DNA of 64,000 bases from Rosellinia necatrix (taxonomy: Eukaryota > Ascomycota > Sordariomycetes > Xylariales > Xylariaceae): NCBI GenBank assembly GCA_021209875.1, contig JAGYVD010000003.1, forward strand, positions 744,001 to 808,000. The letters run 5' to 3'. The translations under genes were made by a program, and so were the position numbers. The notes beneath the pieces were generated by a model. It had not been told where the DNA came from and ran no database searches. It was given only the letters and a program-made list of their open reading frames with translations. Shown piece after piece: positions 62,001-64,000 of this stretch. Every line of letters begins with the position of its first letter. Position 1 is the first letter of the stretch.

Positions 62001-63680
62001 CTGTTGGTCGAGACTAGAGCCTGGGCGTGGTGGTCTCGGCGACGTTGTCTGGCTGGACCGGAATTCAGGGGGCTCCAGTCATATTACACATTCTACCCAA
62101 TTACACGACTGGAAGGCGGAAACGTGTATCTCCCGGGAACTCTTATTCGCTGGAGGCGTGCCCAGGGTCCTTTGGCAACCATTAACCGTATTAGGAAAGG
62201 TACATCCGCAACGGCATTAAGCCCGACCCGTCGTGGATTCTGTTTTCAGCCTCGAAAGATTGTAACAACATCTCTGGAAATGGTATGAATGAACACGGAG
62301 TTACATACACTAGCTAGCTCCCTGCTCCGCCAACCCTTCGATCTCCCTTCCATCACAGATCCTGCAGACATTCCGCCTAATACATAACTGGTGTCTACTC
62401 GGATTCCAATAGCAAAGTAGGCTAGCCAGTTGTTATTGAAGCTGAAAAAGCTTCCACTCGTTCCCGTTGGCCCTTGGGGGTCTATCACGTTTCCCTAAGC
62501 GGCCGTTTTTTGCATGAAGCAGCGTGACGGCGTTTGCTTCCCCCCACGGGGTGTGTGGCCCGACGTACGGTATAACTACTTAAGTACCTATCTAGTATAG
62601 TATTCGATAAGTCACAAGCCGGGGAGTTTTTGTGATATTAGTAGGCTCACGGATTACCTTGAAATTCTATTCTCCCCATCAGTTAACACCGTGAATGCAG
62701 GCCTACTTTGTCCATGTGCCGGATCGGCTGCTCGTGCGGTTATAAGCTTTGGACTAAGCCCGGTATTCCTCCCGTCTGCGGATGCAAAGTATGCGTTATG
62801 TGACTTTATCCTAGGTATATCGGGACCTCCCTAACATCGGCTAGTTAGATACCCAGGCATCCCGGTCCTTGGTGGTGTATGGAGGTGTTTGTTAGCTCTT
62901 AGTTCCAATCCACCGGGCTTAGAGTATGTCTCGCCAATGGTAAAACATGAGCGGCCCATCTAATATAACAGACCAGAAGTACCGCAGGTGGGGGTGGCAC
63001 ATCTTGTTGGCTACCGTTATAAGCTCTTCTATATTCTCTCAACCGTGTGAGTGTATCGATCGGTACTGCTGAGCACCCCAAACCCAGGTGCTCCAAACCC
63101 AGATAACGGAGGTTTCAGTCCACCGTTATAGATCCGATGATGTCACTATTTGGCTGCGCCAGCTCGATGATACACGCCCCGGAAACTTTGGGTCGGCGTC
63201 TAGATTGATCGAGCATGGGTGTTCGGTGCCAGAAACAGTTAGAGATACTATAAAACCCTCTCGCATGCATTAGACACGCCGTTTCCGCCTTATACGTCGG
63301 CACCAATAAGCTAGCTCTCCATTTCCAGCTCTCCATCTCACGCGTCGGATATAGGTACCCAAGCAGTGCGTGCCATTTCTTAGCCTCCGACATCCTACGA
63401 GCTAAGCAGTGGCAACGCGTGTCACGGAATTTTCCTGTCTAGTACTCTGATCCAAGGTATAACTAATATAAGGCCGTTGCACTCCTTATCCTTTGCCCTG
63501 CGCTTACTTCTTCCTCCTACTACGGTACGAGGAATCTGGCACCTTCGAATCGATATTTTATCGCCATCCGACCCTACACCCACGGGTCGATAGGGCTGTA
63601 CTATTATACCCTGCTTTGTTATCCACTAGCACTCTCTATAAATTGGTGGTGCACTTTAGTACCACTTCCTCGGCAGCGCC
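59005..63680. other. 4.7 kb gene-poor spacer
   Basis: No gene is confidently supported. A 251-codon plus-strand ORF (61533-62288) and a 99-codon ORF (60323-60622) contain hydrophobic and Cys/Trp-containing stretches but no recognisable motif, no consistent codon bias and no splice logic. They may be relics of transposons or genes. No GC-poor block like that at 30-44 kb is present, and no tRNA was recognised. Confidence 0.4.
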
Positions 63681-64000
63681 ATGTCTGACGCGGCAGCTCA
63701 GAATACCTCGGCGCCTCCTCCAGCCCTTGGTCAACGAACCGCTGGCGGCAATAACGCTTATCACAATTTTCATAATGATTTCCTACACATCCAAGACCCC
63801 AATGAGCGCCGGCGACTCGCTCTCGCAGAGATAGACAAGGCTCCCTTTGGCTGGTACCACGTCAGGTACGTATTTCCCGCCCCCTTGCGTCTCTTTTTTC
63901 TTCAGAACCTGATCAAGCGAACTACAGAGCATGTGTTGTCGCCGGTGTGGGGTTCTTCACCGACTCCTACGACATCTTCGTTGTTAGTTTGCTCAATATC
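63681..64000 (+). CDS. PHO84: Pho84-type phosphate:H+ symporter, N-terminal part
   Basis: 5' end of a major-facilitator inorganic phosphate transporter, cut by the window edge. Exon 1 is 63681-63865 (62 codons, last one split AG|A), the intron is 63866-63927 (62 nt; GTACGT...CTACAG), and exon 2 starts at 63928. The cytosolic N-terminus carries HNDFLHIQDPNERRRLALAE and IDKAPFGWYHVR, and TM1 opens with ACVVAGVGFFTDSYDIFVVS. The GFFTDSYD(I/L)F motif is diagnostic of the fungal/plant Pht1-Pho84 family. High-affinity phosphate uptake at the plasma membrane is expected from homology. The rest, including the GGDYPLSA signature, lies outside the window. Confidence 0.88.
   Translation, partial: MSDAAAQNTSAPPPALGQRTAGGNNAYHNFHNDFLHIQDPNERRRLALAEIDKAPFGWYHVRYVFPAPLRLFFLQNLIKRTTEHVLSPVWGSSPTPTTSSLLVCSI

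Noticed and set aside
61533..62288. 251-codon plus-strand ORF as a gene
   Set aside because: No recognisable domain, irregular codon use and overlapping ORFs in other frames; kept only as a note in the spacer entry.

Overview
The window is a piece of a filamentous ascomycete (Pezizomycotina) nuclear genome, probably a Sordariomycete. The evidence is: many short GT-AG introns with CTAAC-type branch sites; an AreB/ASD-4 type GATA factor, Ppg1, Krr1, Hgh1 and a Pho84-type transporter of fungal type; TAGGTA/ACCTA-rich spacers; and a 14.5 kb AT-rich block that looks like repeat-induced point mutation (RIP). The rank below Pezizomycotina is inference.

Layout. Positions 1-18,600 form an accessory arm: an AusD/AdrK-like SAM methyltransferase, a GT-A-like type II membrane protein, a 14-TM-type MFS exporter (8 exons) divergent from a complete cytochrome P450 (5 exons), and a rhodopsin-like 7-TM protein. 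Methyltransferase, P450 and MFS resemble the tailoring and export part of a secondary-metabolite cluster, but no core synthase is in view. Positions 18,633-23,463 hold a ~1,583-residue low-complexity protein of unknown function. 24,196-25,623 is the PP2A-like phosphatase Ppg1. 26,974-29,397 encodes an 807-residue protein joining a coiled coil, a PD-(D/E)XK-like segment and a kinase-like fold.

29,861-44,361 is the AT-rich block. It is bounded exactly by 29-bp GC-rich terminal inverted repeats with one mismatch, so it is most likely one (possibly composite) DNA transposon mutated by RIP. Two GC-normal islands inside it (36,989-37,225 and 39,703-39,905) begin TG, end CA and have perfect 5-bp target duplications. 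They are solo LTRs that landed after, or escaped, RIP. A third related island lies at about 45.2 kb.

From 46 kb on are housekeeping genes: a small conserved hydrophobic-N-terminus protein, the GATA repressor AreB (with a GATA-site-rich 518-bp intron), Krr1, Hgh1, a damaged ankyrin/CorA-like locus, a long spacer, and the 5' end of a Pho84-like phosphate transporter running off the window.

The most remarkable locus is krr1. It has 17 exons for 325 codons, including a 6-nt microexon, and two introns that make sense only as spliceosomal twin introns (stwintrons). In both, an internal GT-AG intron sits between the first and second base of the outer intron's donor. Removing it rebuilds a GTGAGT donor and restores the conserved Krr1 peptide in frame. 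All intron boundaries here were placed by eye, from frame continuity, GT/AG, branch-like motifs and remembered family sequences; no alignment or transcript was available.
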